Of a stretch of 64,000 nucleotides of DNA, positions 29,181 through 38,089 are shown piece after piece. Location: positions 1 to 64,000 of the forward strand of contig JAYOKZ010000013.1 in assembly GCA_038120095.1 (NCBI GenBank), read 5' to 3'. The translations under genes were made by a program, and so were the position numbers. The number at the start of each line of letters is the position of its first letter. Positions within the stretch are counted from its first letter, which is position 1. The notes beneath the pieces were generated by a model, which did not search any database, was not told the origin of the DNA, and worked only from the letters and a program-made list of their open reading frames with translations. This DNA comes from UBA2589 sp038120095 (GTDB lineage Bacteria > Gemmatimonadota > Gemmatimonadetes > Longimicrobiales > Gaopeijiaceae).

Positions 29181-30020
29181 ATGCCCTGGAAGCGATCTGC
29201 CCTCGTGCTGTCCCTCGTGCTGACCGGCCTAGGCTTCACGGCCCAATCTGCCATCTCGCAGGAGGTACAGCGATTCGTGCGATACGAGCAGGGCTCGTCG
29301 ATTCTATGGGGTGAACTCGTCGGTGGAACGGTCCATCGACTCTCGGATGCTCCGTACCTCGGTGGAGAGCGCACCGGACAGACATCCGCGCTGGACGGGG
29401 TCACGCTGAAGGCGCCGGTGGACCCTCAGCAAATTTTCATGACGGCGTTCAACTTCCGCAGCCACATCTCGGGCGAGCCCGCCGAGTATCCAGGCCTCTT
29501 CCTGGTCCCGCCGTCCTCGATCATCGGTCCGGGTGAGGACATCGTGCGTCCGCCGGCGTCGAGTAATCTCCACTATGAAGCGGAAATGGTGATGGTCGTC
29601 GGGAGAGAAGCCTCGAATGTGCCCCTGGAGGCTGCGTCGGATTATGTCTTTGGGGTGGCAGCGGGCAATGACGTCAGCGAGCGGACGTGGCAGGCGCGGG
29701 ATATCCAGTGGAGTCGGGCAAAGGGAAGTCGGACGTTCAACGCCGTTGGCCCGCACCTCGTGACTGGCCTCGACTACGGGAACCTGGAGATCGAAGGTCG
29801 CCACAACGGCGAGGTGGTTCAGGGTGAGAACACGAAAGATCTCATCCACAGCCTGGACTACATGCTGCACTACATCTCCCAGCACTTCACGCTCTACCCC
29901 GGCGACCTGATCTGGACGGGTACGATGGGTTCGACGCGGCCGATGGAGCCCGGAGATACCTACGAGGTGGAGGTCGAAGGGGTGGGGGTCCTCCGTAACT
30001 CCGTGGTGCAGGGACGATGA
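29181..30020 (+). CDS. Fumarylacetoacetate-hydrolase-fold protein with signal peptide
   Basis: I choose ATG 29181 because GGAG lies six bases upstream and it opens a clear signal peptide (MPWKRSALVLSLVLTGLG, cleavage near AISQE). The mature part is a full FAH C-terminal-type domain: IFMTAFNFRSHI, a metal-ligand Glu in YEAEMVMVVGREA, GNDVSERTWQARDIQWSRAK, and GDLIWTGTMGSTRP. FAH-fold enzymes hydrolyse, decarboxylate or isomerise 2-oxo/2-hydroxy acids with Mg2+ or Mn2+. They are normally cytoplasmic, so an exported version is unusual. Its stop overlaps the next start by ATGA. The upstream gene encodes a short-chain acid transporter. Confidence 0.86.
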   Translation: MPWKRSALVLSLVLTGLGFTAQSAISQEVQRFVRYEQGSSILWGELVGGTVHRLSDAPYLGGERTGQTSALDGVTLKAPVDPQQIFMTAFNFRSHISGEPAEYPGLFLVPPSSIIGPGEDIVRPPASSNLHYEAEMVMVVGREASNVPLEAASDYVFGVAAGNDVSERTWQARDIQWSRAKGSRTFNAVGPHLVTGLDYGNLEIEGRHNGEVVQGENTKDLIHSLDYMLHYISQHFTLYPGDLIWTGTMGSTRPMEPGDTYEVEVEGVGVLRNSVVQGR

Positions 30021-30583
30021 GCAGACTCACGGACGCAGCCCTCCTCCTGGCCACCCTCTCCGTGGTTGGAGGATTCGCTCCTGCGCACGTCGAGTCTCAG
30101 CAGTCTCCAATCGACAAGGCGTTACGTGCCGTTCCCGAGCGAGCCCGCGAAGCGACGACGGTGATTCGATGGAATGCCGATCACAGCTATGAGGTGCTCC
30201 GGGAAGGTGATGGCCCGCTCGTCTGTTATGACCGTTCCGATGAGGCTCGCCGAGCGGCGTTCGATGTTCAGTGCACGTCGATGGGCAACCTCGAACGAGT
30301 GGCGCAGAGCCGTCGGTTTCGAGCGGAATCACCGGACCGTGAAGCTGAAGAAGCCCGGATTCAGGCGGCGGAAGCGGACGGTACCCGGGTCCCACCCGTG
30401 TACGGTTCGATCTGGTGGTCTCTTCGAGGACAGGACGAGGAGAGCGCGCGAATGCACATGACCGTCGCGGTGCCCTTCGCCACATCCGAAGGCATCGGTT
30501 TTCCGGCTCATGGTCGCGAGGGCGGCCTGTGGATCATGTCCGAGGGGACGAGCACCGCACACCTGATGGTGCCCGGTCGCTGA
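30017..30583 (+). CDS. Exported protein of unknown function
   Basis: The ATG overlaps the stop of the FAH-fold gene (ATGA), so the two are translationally coupled. The 188-residue product has a signal peptide (cleavage near HVESQ) and a mature domain without a motif I can name. It contains a conserved-looking pair of Cys (LVCYDRSDEARR and DVQCTSMG) and a C-terminal segment GGLWIMSEGTSTAHLMVPG. Related short secreted proteins occur in Gemmatimonadota and Acidobacteriota, but I cannot assign a role. The coupling suggests it works with the exported FAH-fold protein. Confidence 0.7.
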   Translation: MSRLTDAALLLATLSVVGGFAPAHVESQQSPIDKALRAVPERAREATTVIRWNADHSYEVLREGDGPLVCYDRSDEARRAAFDVQCTSMGNLERVAQSRRFRAESPDREAEEARIQAAEADGTRVPPVYGSIWWSLRGQDEESARMHMTVAVPFATSEGIGFPAHGREGGLWIMSEGTSTAHLMVPGR

Positions 30584-30603
30584 GCACGGACGGGGACCGG
30601 CGT

Positions 30604-31476
30604 GTGCCGGTTGACGGGGCTCCGAGACGTCGGGTCGCCGTAGCCATCATTCACGGTGTCGGATGGCAGGAGTCCGATTTCGCGGACGACATGATGGACG
30701 CCATAGGTCGGGCCTTCTACCGACTCGCTCCAGCCGCTCCCGACGGCGCACTCGTCTTCGAGCCGGTCCATTGGGCCCCGGTCCTCGAAGGTGCGCAGGA
30801 GGAGCTGACACGCCGTGTCCGGTCGGAGCACGATCTCGACTGGGGGTGGCTTCGGCACCTCATGATCTCCTTCGTCGGAGATGGCATCGCCTACGGACTG
30901 ACGTCGCATGATCGCCATGTATATGATGCGATCCATGGCGTCGTGGCGCGTTCCCTCCATCGGCTTGCGGGTCGCGCCGGCGCGGATGCGCCGCTGTGTG
31001 TGATTGCTCATTCACTGGGGTCGGTGATCGCAAGCAACTACCTCTACGATCTCGGCAAGCCGGAACTCGTCGGTTCCGAGGTCCAGTCACATATGCAGGA
31101 CGCCCCGCTCGAGCGTGGTGAGACGCTGACGCACTTCTTCACACTGGGTAGTCCGCTCGCCGTATGGGCGCTCCACCACCAGGAGTTTGGATGCCCGCTA
31201 CAGGTCCCTCCCGCCGAGCTCGCCCGTCATCACCCGGGACTCGAGGGCTCATGGCTGAATTTCTTCGACCGGGATGACGTCCTCGCCTATCCACTGCGCC
31301 CGCTGAATGATGCGTACGCTCGTGCGGTCACGGAGGACGTTCCCGTGAACGCGGGCGGCATCATCGGGCGGGAAACTCCGTTGTCGCACAACGGCTACGA
31401 AACCGCCTCGAAGGTCATCGAGCGAATGGCAGCAACGCTCGCTGAGACGTGGCGCCGGTTGGGGCCACATCGATAG
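30604..31476 (+). CDS. Alpha/beta-hydrolase-like protein
   Basis: I place the start at GTG 30604 (VPVDGAPRRRVAVAIIHGVG), because an earlier ATG would overlap the previous gene by 170 nt. The 290-residue protein begins with a beta-strand and an oxyanion-type IIHGVGW, and has a nucleophile elbow AHSLGSV (Gly replaced by Ala at the first position, as in many lipases). Downstream is SPLAVWALHHQ. An aspartate in FFDRDDVLAYPL and a C-terminal His (PLSHNGY) could complete the triad. No signal peptide is seen, so it is likely cytoplasmic. It resembles the hydrolase group with an N-terminal GVG motif, but I cannot name the substrate. Confidence 0.72.
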   Translation: MPVDGAPRRRVAVAIIHGVGWQESDFADDMMDAIGRAFYRLAPAAPDGALVFEPVHWAPVLEGAQEELTRRVRSEHDLDWGWLRHLMISFVGDGIAYGLTSHDRHVYDAIHGVVARSLHRLAGRAGADAPLCVIAHSLGSVIASNYLYDLGKPELVGSEVQSHMQDAPLERGETLTHFFTLGSPLAVWALHHQEFGCPLQVPPAELARHHPGLEGSWLNFFDRDDVLAYPLRPLNDAYARAVTEDVPVNAGGIIGRETPLSHNGYETASKVIERMAATLAETWRRLGPHR

Positions 31477-31514
31477 AGTCCCATGGTTGACCGCGACCCC
31501 CTGACTCCTCCGCC

Positions 31515-32888
31515 GTGAGCCGTTTCGTGTCCCGACTGTCTCGACATCGCCTCGTTTTGATCGCTGTGGTGCTTATCATGCCCGCCTGCTCCGGCTCGAG
31601 TGCCCCCGAGGGCACCCGTGAGGCAGACGGTGACGTCCGGCTTCTGGACTGGTCCGAGCAAATGGCCGTCCGTGACGGCTGGCTCGAGACTCGGCATGCC
31701 ATGATCCTGCCCATGATGCGGCGACACGATGTCGACATGTGGATCGTCGTGAATGAGGAGTTTCACGATGATCCGCTGACCGAGTATGTCGCTCCGGCAC
31801 GCCCCTATACGGGTCGGCGTGACGTATTCGTCTTCGTGGACGCGGGGCCCGACGGACTGAGGAAGGTGGCTGCGACCGGGTACTGGGAAGAGACCGTAGC
31901 TCGCTATTTCGAGTCACCCATCGATCCGCGACCGTCGGACGAGGTGTTACGGGAGCTCTACCGAACCCACGGGCCTGAGCGTATCGCGCTCGGTTTCGGT
32001 GGGAGCCGCGGCATGACGAGAAGTCTGACCTACGACTCCTACCAGTTTCTGGCGGACGCCCTGGGCGCAGAGGCCGAGCAGCGCTTCGTCACCGCCGAAC
32101 CCCTGATCAACGAGTTCCTCGCGACCCGAATCCCCGGGGAGCTGGACGTGTACACGGACCTCGTGACGCTGACGGAGACGATCACGAGGCGGGCGCTCTC
32201 GAGCGAGGCGATCACTCCCGGGACGACAACCGTCGGGGATGTGCGGCGCTTCATGTACGACGAATTGTGGCGTGCCGGCGTTCGAACGTGGTTTCAGCCG
32301 GATCTCCGGGTGCAGCGTCGCGGGATGGAGGAGGTCGGGAGTCGCGGCTTCCTCGCCGTGGCCCCGGAGGGCATCGTCCTTCAGCACGGCGATCTCGTCC
32401 ATGTCGACTTTGGGATCTCCTACATGGGTCTCGACTCGGACTGGCAGAAGATGGCGTACATCCTGCAGCCGGATGAGGATGACGTGCCTGACGGTCTCAA
32501 GGCTGCGATGGCCAACACGAACGCGTTGCAGGATGCGCTCATGCTGCGCGCGTCTCGCCCGGGGCGCACGGCCGGCGAGGCCTACCGGATGACCATGGCC
32601 GAGATGGAGGAGCAGGGCATCAACGCCCAGATCTACTCTCATCCGCTCGGGAACCACGGTCACGGTCTCGGTCCCAGCATCGACTTTCGGAGCGCGGGCC
32701 AGTCCGACGTCGACGCGCGCCCCCTCGTGGAGGGGGCCTACATCTCCATCGAGCTGAATACCCGGACCGCCATTCCCGAGTGGGGTGGCCAGGAGATCTA
32801 TGTGATGGCCGAGGACCCGGCCTATCTGACGGGTGAGGGATGGCGCTTCTTTCGCCCTCGTCAGGAGGCCTGGTACCTCATCCGCTAG
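31515..32888 (+). CDS. M24-family metallopeptidase lipoprotein (Xaa-Pro aminopeptidase-like)
   Basis: Translation starts at GTG 31515. The signal sequence ends in a lipobox LIMPAC, so the 457-residue protein should be lipid-anchored. An N-terminal creatinase-like domain (about 40-200) precedes the pita-bread peptidase domain. Likely metal ligands occur in HVDFGISYMGLDSDWQ (two Asp), HPLGNHGHGLG (His), SIELNTRT (Glu) and WGGQEIYVMAED (Glu). These match the D-D-H-E-E set of M24 enzymes that remove an N-terminal residue ahead of proline. Export as a lipoprotein is less common for M24 but recurs in this phylum. It stands as a separate gene between two unrelated ones. Confidence 0.88.
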   Translation: MSRFVSRLSRHRLVLIAVVLIMPACSGSSAPEGTREADGDVRLLDWSEQMAVRDGWLETRHAMILPMMRRHDVDMWIVVNEEFHDDPLTEYVAPARPYTGRRDVFVFVDAGPDGLRKVAATGYWEETVARYFESPIDPRPSDEVLRELYRTHGPERIALGFGGSRGMTRSLTYDSYQFLADALGAEAEQRFVTAEPLINEFLATRIPGELDVYTDLVTLTETITRRALSSEAITPGTTTVGDVRRFMYDELWRAGVRTWFQPDLRVQRRGMEEVGSRGFLAVAPEGIVLQHGDLVHVDFGISYMGLDSDWQKMAYILQPDEDDVPDGLKAAMANTNALQDALMLRASRPGRTAGEAYRMTMAEMEEQGINAQIYSHPLGNHGHGLGPSIDFRSAGQSDVDARPLVEGAYISIELNTRTAIPEWGGQEIYVMAEDPAYLTGEGWRFFRPRQEAWYLIR

Positions 32889-33033
32889 CGTCATGAAGTG
32901 ATCGCCCGGTCCGACGTCCGATGGGCCCCATGTCGGGGTGCCGGGAAGGTCGGCTCCCGCCATCGCAAGGAACGCCGGCGTGATAAGAGTGTTGGCATCG
33001 TGTCCGCTGCCGCACCCGAAGAGGATCGATGTC

Positions 33034-33477
33034 ATGCTGCCGCCAGCGAAATTTGGCCGCTCGGGTTGGCTGATCCCGGTGGTTCTCTCGCTGCCGCTGG
33101 TCGGGTGTGCCACCGAGCTGCCGACCGAGGCGGAGCAGGACGATCGGACGCTGCTGATCTGGGGGTATGTGATGTCGCGGGGCAATCCTGCCCGGGGAGT
33201 GGCCGGTCTGGTCGATCCCACCGGAACGCTTCTGGTGACGACTCGTGTTGAGACCGGGCGCTATCTGATCGGGCTCACCCTCGCCCCGGGCACCCGGGTG
33301 TGCGACGGATACCGGCTGCGCGTAGCGATCGAGGTAGGTCGGGGATCCGAGTTGGAGGAGCGATTGCTCCAACCGTCGAGTGGTGATTGCGTGATCCCCC
33401 CTCAGGACGTTGCCAGACACACCCTCGATTTCGCATTCCCCTCCGGGGACGATCCGGGTGCAGGAGGTGCCGCATGA
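33034..33477 (+). CDS. Small lipoprotein of unknown function
   Basis: The 147-residue product from ATG 33034 has a lipoprotein signal ending in PLVGCATEL (lipobox LVGC). The mature domain begins with LLIWGYVMSRGNPARGVAGL and reads like a single beta-sandwich (Ig- or carboxypeptidase-regulatory-like: GTLLVTTRVETGRYLIGL). Such domains in bacterial lipoproteins usually bind surfaces or other proteins. The stop overlaps the next ATG (ATGA), so it is coupled to the cupin gene. The ATG at 32938 would only add a non-conserved leader. Function unknown. Confidence 0.7.
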   Translation: MLPPAKFGRSGWLIPVVLSLPLVGCATELPTEAEQDDRTLLIWGYVMSRGNPARGVAGLVDPTGTLLVTTRVETGRYLIGLTLAPGTRVCDGYRLRVAIEVGRGSELEERLLQPSSGDCVIPPQDVARHTLDFAFPSGDDPGAGGAA

Positions 33478-33839
33478 GTCGTGAACCTGTCTCGCTCCGC
33501 GAGAAATTCGAACTCTTCTCCGAGCAGTGGCAACCCAAGGTCGTGGCCGAGATGAATGACGTGCAGTTCAAGCTCGTTCGAGTCTCGGGGGAGTTCGTAT
33601 GGCACGATCACGCCGACACCGATGAGGCCTTTCTTGTCGTCGAGGGTGAGCTCGAAATCGATCTCCCCGATCGCACGGTCTGTCTGGGCGAAGGGGAGAT
33701 GTTTGTCGTACCGAAGGGCGTCCGCCACCGCCCCCGGGCTGCTTCGGAAGCGCGGATCATGCTGGTCGAACCGCGCGGTGTGACCAACACGGGGGAGGTC
33801 GGAGGGGAACACACGGCTCCGAATGACGTGTGGATCTGA
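33474..33839 (+). CDS. Single-domain cupin protein
   Basis: The ATG at 33474 overlaps the upstream stop, giving 121 residues without a signal peptide. The cupin motifs are clear: WHDHADTDEAFLVVEGELEI (motif 1, with two His and a Glu positioned for metal) and MFVVPKGVRHRPRA (motif 2, His). This size and layout is the one-domain cupin class often annotated as mannose-6-phosphate-isomerase-like, though no such reaction can be inferred. The preceding gene encodes a lipoprotein, and the next, also a lipoprotein, starts 2 nt after this stop. The three genes look like one small operon. Confidence 0.85.
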   Translation: MSREPVSLREKFELFSEQWQPKVVAEMNDVQFKLVRVSGEFVWHDHADTDEAFLVVEGELEIDLPDRTVCLGEGEMFVVPKGVRHRPRAASEARIMLVEPRGVTNTGEVGGEHTAPNDVWI

Positions 33840-33841
33840 CG

Positions 33842-34687
33842 ATGGTCAGGCTCCGTTGGGTAGCGATCGCGCTCGGCGTCTCGATCACGGCGTGTGGGGA
33901 GGCGTCGACGGTCGCACCCCTGCCGGTCAGTCCTGAGGGAACGTGGCGTGCCGCTGAAAGCGGTGTGTCGGAGTCGACGCTGCGTCTTTCTGACGACGGT
34001 TCGTTCACGCGGGTCGTCGCCGACCTCAGCGGAAGAGCGTGCGAGTCTTCCGCGGGTTCCTGGCGGACCGAAGGAGATGTGCTCAGGATGCAGGTCAACG
34101 CGGTCAATGGTGCCCCGGCCTCCTCGGTGGAAAGCTACTCGTTCACACTGGCTGCAGGCCGTCTTCAGCTGGAAGGAACCGGATTTTCAGGCGACTTCGC
34201 GGCTGTCTCCTCCATGGTCAGCTGTGTGGATTATGGCTTTGGGAACTGGGTTGGGCTCCTTCGCGCTGAGGTGGATGGTGTTCAGATCGACTTCGACCTG
34301 GTCACAATCGGGGTGGATGTCGACGGTGCTTCGCTTTTGATCGAAGGGCAGTATTCAGACTCGGCGGGTGAGCGCTTCGTGAAGTTGCAGATCGATGGGA
34401 GCCCGGGGCCGCTGGAGCCTGGCAGCTTCACCGTTCAAAACGTGCCCGGCGCTTCGGACACCTTCTACGGACTGTACCATCCCGATCCCACGTCGGTGAC
34501 GTTCAGCGGCTTCGATACGACGCGACTCTCACCTCCCGGCGCGTTCACCCTGACGTCCATCGCCCCGGAGCGCGTGGTGGGGAGCTTCCAATTTCGGGCG
34601 AACCCTCGCGTGGAGGGTGAAATCGGGCCGAGCGGAGCTACGTTTGCGGACATCACATCCGGCCGGGTGGACCTGACCTACCGATAG
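33842..34687 (+). CDS. Lipocalin-like lipoprotein of unknown function
   Basis: From ATG 33842 (a second ATG lies 12 nt upstream) a 281-residue protein is made with a signal ending in the lipobox ITAC (Cys near residue 18). The mature part begins PEGTWRAAESGVSESTLRLS and DDGSFTRVVADLSG. This is the opening of the bacterial lipocalin-like fold, in which a glycine-tryptophan start strand precedes an eight-stranded barrel. The second half (RFVKLQIDGSPGPLEPGSF) has further strands and may be a second small barrel. Ligand is unknown. It sits 2 nt after the cupin gene, so the two are co-transcribed. Confidence 0.65.
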   Translation: MVRLRWVAIALGVSITACGEASTVAPLPVSPEGTWRAAESGVSESTLRLSDDGSFTRVVADLSGRACESSAGSWRTEGDVLRMQVNAVNGAPASSVESYSFTLAAGRLQLEGTGFSGDFAAVSSMVSCVDYGFGNWVGLLRAEVDGVQIDFDLVTIGVDVDGASLLIEGQYSDSAGERFVKLQIDGSPGPLEPGSFTVQNVPGASDTFYGLYHPDPTSVTFSGFDTTRLSPPGAFTLTSIAPERVVGSFQFRANPRVEGEIGPSGATFADITSGRVDLTYR

Positions 34688-34789
34688 GCAACTCGGTCGC
34701 CGATCTCGCGCGTGGGTGGGAGCCGTGACGACGGCATGCCCTTTCTTCGATGCAACGGTGGTCCAGATGTCTGCGCTCTCTCCATACCG

Positions 34790-35482
34790 ATGACGCCTGT
34801 TCTGGCTCGACTTCATGCCTGGGTTCGACGTCAGCCATGGCTCGCCCGGTTCACCCTGATGAACCGGATCCTTCTGGCGATGGCATTTCTGCCCACCGGC
34901 CTGGTCAAGGCGACGGGTCAGAGGTTCACCCTGCTGCCTGTGGATACCCCGGTCGGCTTCTTCTTCGAGGCGATGTATCGGACGGGACCGTTCTGGCGGT
35001 TCATCGGCGTTGTGCAGGTGGCCTCCGCCGTCATGCTCCTCATCCCGGGCACGGCCCTGCTCGGAGCGCTCGTGTCTTTTCCGGTCGCGTTCAGCATTCT
35101 TCTGATCACGGTTGGTGTGGGATTCGGGAACACCGTGTTCATCGCGGCCGGGATGACCCTCTCGGCGGCGTACCTGATCTGTTGGGATGGTGACCGCGTC
35201 TGGGCAGCCACGAGCATGATCCTCGGTCAGCGTCCCGGGCCCTCACTTCTCCATGGAATGTCGGTCCTCGAACGCCTTGGATGGGTCACGGGCAGCGCGG
35301 TGGGCCTCCTGCTTTTCCTCGCCACGCGTGGATTCGTGCCATTTCAGTGGATTCCTGCGCTGCTGGTGACGGGGGCGCTGGCGGCACTCGTCGTCGGGGG
35401 CTCTTGGCTCTTCGGTCTCCTTCGGGGAACTTCCGACGTCTCCGATTCGTTGTCCTCTGCAACCACCTTGAAGGATTCCTGA
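34790..35482 (+). CDS. DoxX-like membrane protein
   Basis: The best start is ATG 34790 (MTPVLARLHAW), which leaves 230 residues; the earlier in-frame ATG at 34712 adds an unconvincing leader. About six hydrophobic segments are present. The block MNRILLAMAFLPTGLVKATG, FWRFIGVVQVASAVMLLIPG and SFPVAFSILLITVGVGFGNT resembles the DoxX/DoxD fold of four helices, extended by two further helices. Such proteins are usually of unknown function, sometimes linked to quinone or thiol redox chemistry. It begins about 100 nt after the lipocalin-like gene and is followed 1 nt later by a DinB-like gene. Confidence 0.7.
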   Translation: MTPVLARLHAWVRRQPWLARFTLMNRILLAMAFLPTGLVKATGQRFTLLPVDTPVGFFFEAMYRTGPFWRFIGVVQVASAVMLLIPGTALLGALVSFPVAFSILLITVGVGFGNTVFIAAGMTLSAAYLICWDGDRVWAATSMILGQRPGPSLLHGMSVLERLGWVTGSAVGLLLFLATRGFVPFQWIPALLVTGALAALVVGGSWLFGLLRGTSDVSDSLSSATTLKDS

Positions 35483-35483
35483 C

Positions 35484-36014
35484 ATGGGACCGTACATGAC
35501 TCGATGCCTGTGCTCGCTTGCGCTCTTGATCACGATCTTCGCACCGCCCGCGGTATCCGGGCAGTCGGTGGCTCAGTCCCTGACGGGGCTGTACGAGGTG
35601 ACCCGGAACAACATCACGGCCAGCGCCGAGATGCTGGAGGACGACCTCTATTCGTTCCGCCCGACGGAGGAGGTTCGGTCGATGGGGGAACTCTTCGCGC
35701 ACATTGCCAATGCGCAGTATTCGTTTTGCTCGGCGGCGGCGGGTCAGCAGAGCCCGGCCACCGAGAACTTCGAGCAGACCCGCAGCACGAAAGCCGAGAT
35801 TCTGGAGGCGCTGGCCCTGGGGTTCCGCTACTGCGACGAGGTCTACGCGAACATGACGGATGAGGCTGGCGCACGACCGGTCAACTTTTTCACCGGCCCG
35901 AACACCGCCTTCGGGGTCCTCGCCTTCAATGCAGCGCACAATTACGAGCATTACGGGAATCTCGTGACCTACATGCGACTCAACGGAATCACCCCGCCCT
36001 CCTCGATGGAGTAA
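35484..36014 (+). CDS. Exported DinB-fold protein
   Basis: The 176-residue product carries a signal peptide (ALLITIFAPPAVSGQ). The mature part is a four-helix DinB/YfiT-type bundle: LTGLYEVTRNNITASAEML, then MGELFAHIANAQYSFCSAAA with one metal-ligand His, and AFNAAHNYEHYGNLVTYMRL with two more. DinB-fold proteins are typically cytoplasmic metal-dependent thiol transferases or hydrolases, so an exported member is notable, although such forms recur in Gemmatimonadota and Acidobacteriota. It starts 1 nt after the DoxX-like gene. A start five codons later (ATG 35496) is also possible. Confidence 0.82.
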   Translation: MGPYMTRCLCSLALLITIFAPPAVSGQSVAQSLTGLYEVTRNNITASAEMLEDDLYSFRPTEEVRSMGELFAHIANAQYSFCSAAAGQQSPATENFEQTRSTKAEILEALALGFRYCDEVYANMTDEAGARPVNFFTGPNTAFGVLAFNAAHNYEHYGNLVTYMRLNGITPPSSME

Positions 36015-36067
36015 CGCCTCGGCGTGATCCCCACGCCGCCCCCGCCGCCCATAACTGCCCGCCCGAC

Positions 36068-38089
36068 ATGGTTCGCTCAATCAACTGCTGTGCCGCCCCG
36101 ATGTTTGCGCTTGCTCTGCTTCTGGCCGTGGCGGCTCCCGCGCTGGGGCAGACCCGACTGGGCGAGGGCGAGGCTGCTCATGCAACGGTCGCCCCGGGCG
36201 ATACCGCTCGTTTCGAGGTGGAGCTCGGTGAGCGGTACTACCTGTACGGCGAGGTCACCCAGATTTCCGTGGATGTCGTGGTTCAGGTCCTGGGGGCGGA
36301 CGGGACTCCGGTCGCCCGGATTGACGGATCTGCTCGAGGGGGGGAACGGTTCGCGGGTGAATTCGATGAGGCGGGCACGTACACCATCCTCGTGACACCT
36401 GCCGGAGACGAGGCCGGCCGCTACGACATCGTCCTGCATCGCGTCGAGCCCGTGGCCACGGATCCGGAGGACCTCGCCGACCAGCTCATGGCTCGATACG
36501 ACGGCGCCGACACCCCGGGTGCTGCCATTCAGGTGTGGCGCGACGGCCGGACGCTCTACTCGAAGGCATGGGGAATGGGCAATCTCGCCTATTCGATACC
36601 CTTCGAGCCGGGGACACGGACGAACATCGGCTCGACCTCCAAACAGTTCACCGCGATGGCGATCATGCTGGAGGCACAGCGCGGATCTCTGTCTCTGGAC
36701 GACGATATCCGGACCCACCTCCCCGAACTCCGGGACTTCGGCGAGACCATCAACATCCGGCACCTCATCACCCATACGTCTGGGTTGCGAGAGGTCTTCA
36801 ATCTCCTCGTGATGGCGGGTCGAAGGATCGACCGGGGCGATTTCGTCGACCGAGATGAGATCATCGAGGTCGTGCAGGCTCAGCCGAAGCTGCAGAACTC
36901 ACCCGGGGCGGAGTGGAACTACAACAACACGGCATTCGCCCTGGCTGCGCTGATCGTCGAACGGACCTCCGGGATGCCGTTTCCGGTCTATATGAAGGAG
37001 CGTGTATTCGAGCCGCTGGGTATGACCTCCACTATGGTTCGAGCCCATGCGCAGTCGATCGTACCGAACGCCTCCCAGGGGTATCTGCCCGGCCGTGAAG
37101 GCTTCATCGAGGCACGAGACCTGGGCGCGGCGGTGGGCGCAGGTGCGATCTATTCCTCGGTCGAAGACCTTCAACGTTGGGCGGAAAACCTCGCGAGCCC
37201 CGATCCGGTCGTTGGATCCCCGGCGATCGTCGAGGAGATGATGACCTCCTACGTGCTCACGGACGGCGAGGAAACCGGATATGGCTACGGGCTGAGCATC
37301 GACGAACAGGGAGGTCAACTTCGCGTTCACCACGGAGGGGCGGACATCGCCCACCGCTCTCAGCTGGTGTATTACCCGGACATCAATGCGGGCATCACGA
37401 CGCAGAGCAACCATGCTGCGTTCAACAGCAACGTCGCGTTCCGCCTCGCGGGCGCGTTCTTCGCCGATGCCATCGAGCCGGAAGGCGCGACCTCGGTCGA
37501 TCCATCCGTTTTCGACCCGGAATCCTACGATGTGGAGGATTTCGACGAGTTCGTGGGTCGGTATGCGATCGACGCAGCACCCAACTTCATCCTGTCCTTC
37601 TTCCGGGAGGGCGAAACGCTCTATACCCAGGCGACCGGACAGTCCCGGATCTCGATCGAGCCGACCTCCGACTCCACGTTCGTGATCCAGCAGGTCTCGG
37701 CGACCATCCTCTTTCACCGCAACGAGGATGGTGAGGTGGACGCACTGACGCTAAACCAGGGCGGGGAGCAGCGTGCGACCCGCCTGGTCGAGGACCAAGA
37801 CCGGTGGGCGCCGGCGGAGGACGAGTTGCGTGCCTTTACCGGCAGGTATTTCAGTGAAGAGCTGGAAACGTTCTATGAAATCCACATCGAAGGTGACGGG
37901 ATCATCGCTCGCCGTCGCCGGATTCCGGACGTCGATCTGTCTCCCGGGGAGAGGGATCGATTCTCGGGCGGTGATCTGAACTTCACATTCGAACGCGACC
38001 GGAACGGGCGTGTGATCGGCTTCTACCTGGACAACGTTCGGACCCGCGACGTGAGGTTTGAGCGGATCGGCATGCGACCGGGAGGATGA
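36068..38089 (+). CDS. Exported serine hydrolase, beta-lactamase/penicillin-binding-protein fold
   Basis: The 673-residue protein has a signal peptide (cleavage near APALGQ). An N-terminal beta-sandwich domain (about 30-125) resembles the PPC-type domain found on exported enzymes. The serine hydrolase domain follows: nucleophile in GSTSKQF (Ser189, Lys192), the second motif NYNNT (Tyr285, Asn287), and HHGGAD (His422) in place of the KTG triad of true beta-lactamases. This is the class C-like esterase/peptidase layout. From about 480 a second, lipocalin-like domain (VGRYAIDAAPNFILSFF) repeats near 580 (FTGRYFSEELETFYEI). Its stop overlaps the following ATG. Confidence 0.88.
   Translation: MVRSINCCAAPMFALALLLAVAAPALGQTRLGEGEAAHATVAPGDTARFEVELGERYYLYGEVTQISVDVVVQVLGADGTPVARIDGSARGGERFAGEFDEAGTYTILVTPAGDEAGRYDIVLHRVEPVATDPEDLADQLMARYDGADTPGAAIQVWRDGRTLYSKAWGMGNLAYSIPFEPGTRTNIGSTSKQFTAMAIMLEAQRGSLSLDDDIRTHLPELRDFGETINIRHLITHTSGLREVFNLLVMAGRRIDRGDFVDRDEIIEVVQAQPKLQNSPGAEWNYNNTAFALAALIVERTSGMPFPVYMKERVFEPLGMTSTMVRAHAQSIVPNASQGYLPGREGFIEARDLGAAVGAGAIYSSVEDLQRWAENLASPDPVVGSPAIVEEMMTSYVLTDGEETGYGYGLSIDEQGGQLRVHHGGADIAHRSQLVYYPDINAGITTQSNHAAFNSNVAFRLAGAFFADAIEPEGATSVDPSVFDPESYDVEDFDEFVGRYAIDAAPNFILSFFREGETLYTQATGQSRISIEPTSDSTFVIQQVSATILFHRNEDGEVDALTLNQGGEQRATRLVEDQDRWAPAEDELRAFTGRYFSEELETFYEIHIEGDGIIARRRRIPDVDLSPGERDRFSGGDLNFTFERDRNGRVIGFYLDNVRTRDVRFERIGMRPGG

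Noticed and set aside
36068..38089. Antibiotic-resistance beta-lactamase
   Set aside because: The third motif is HGG and extra domains are present; this is the general serine-hydrolase layout, so resistance is not supported.
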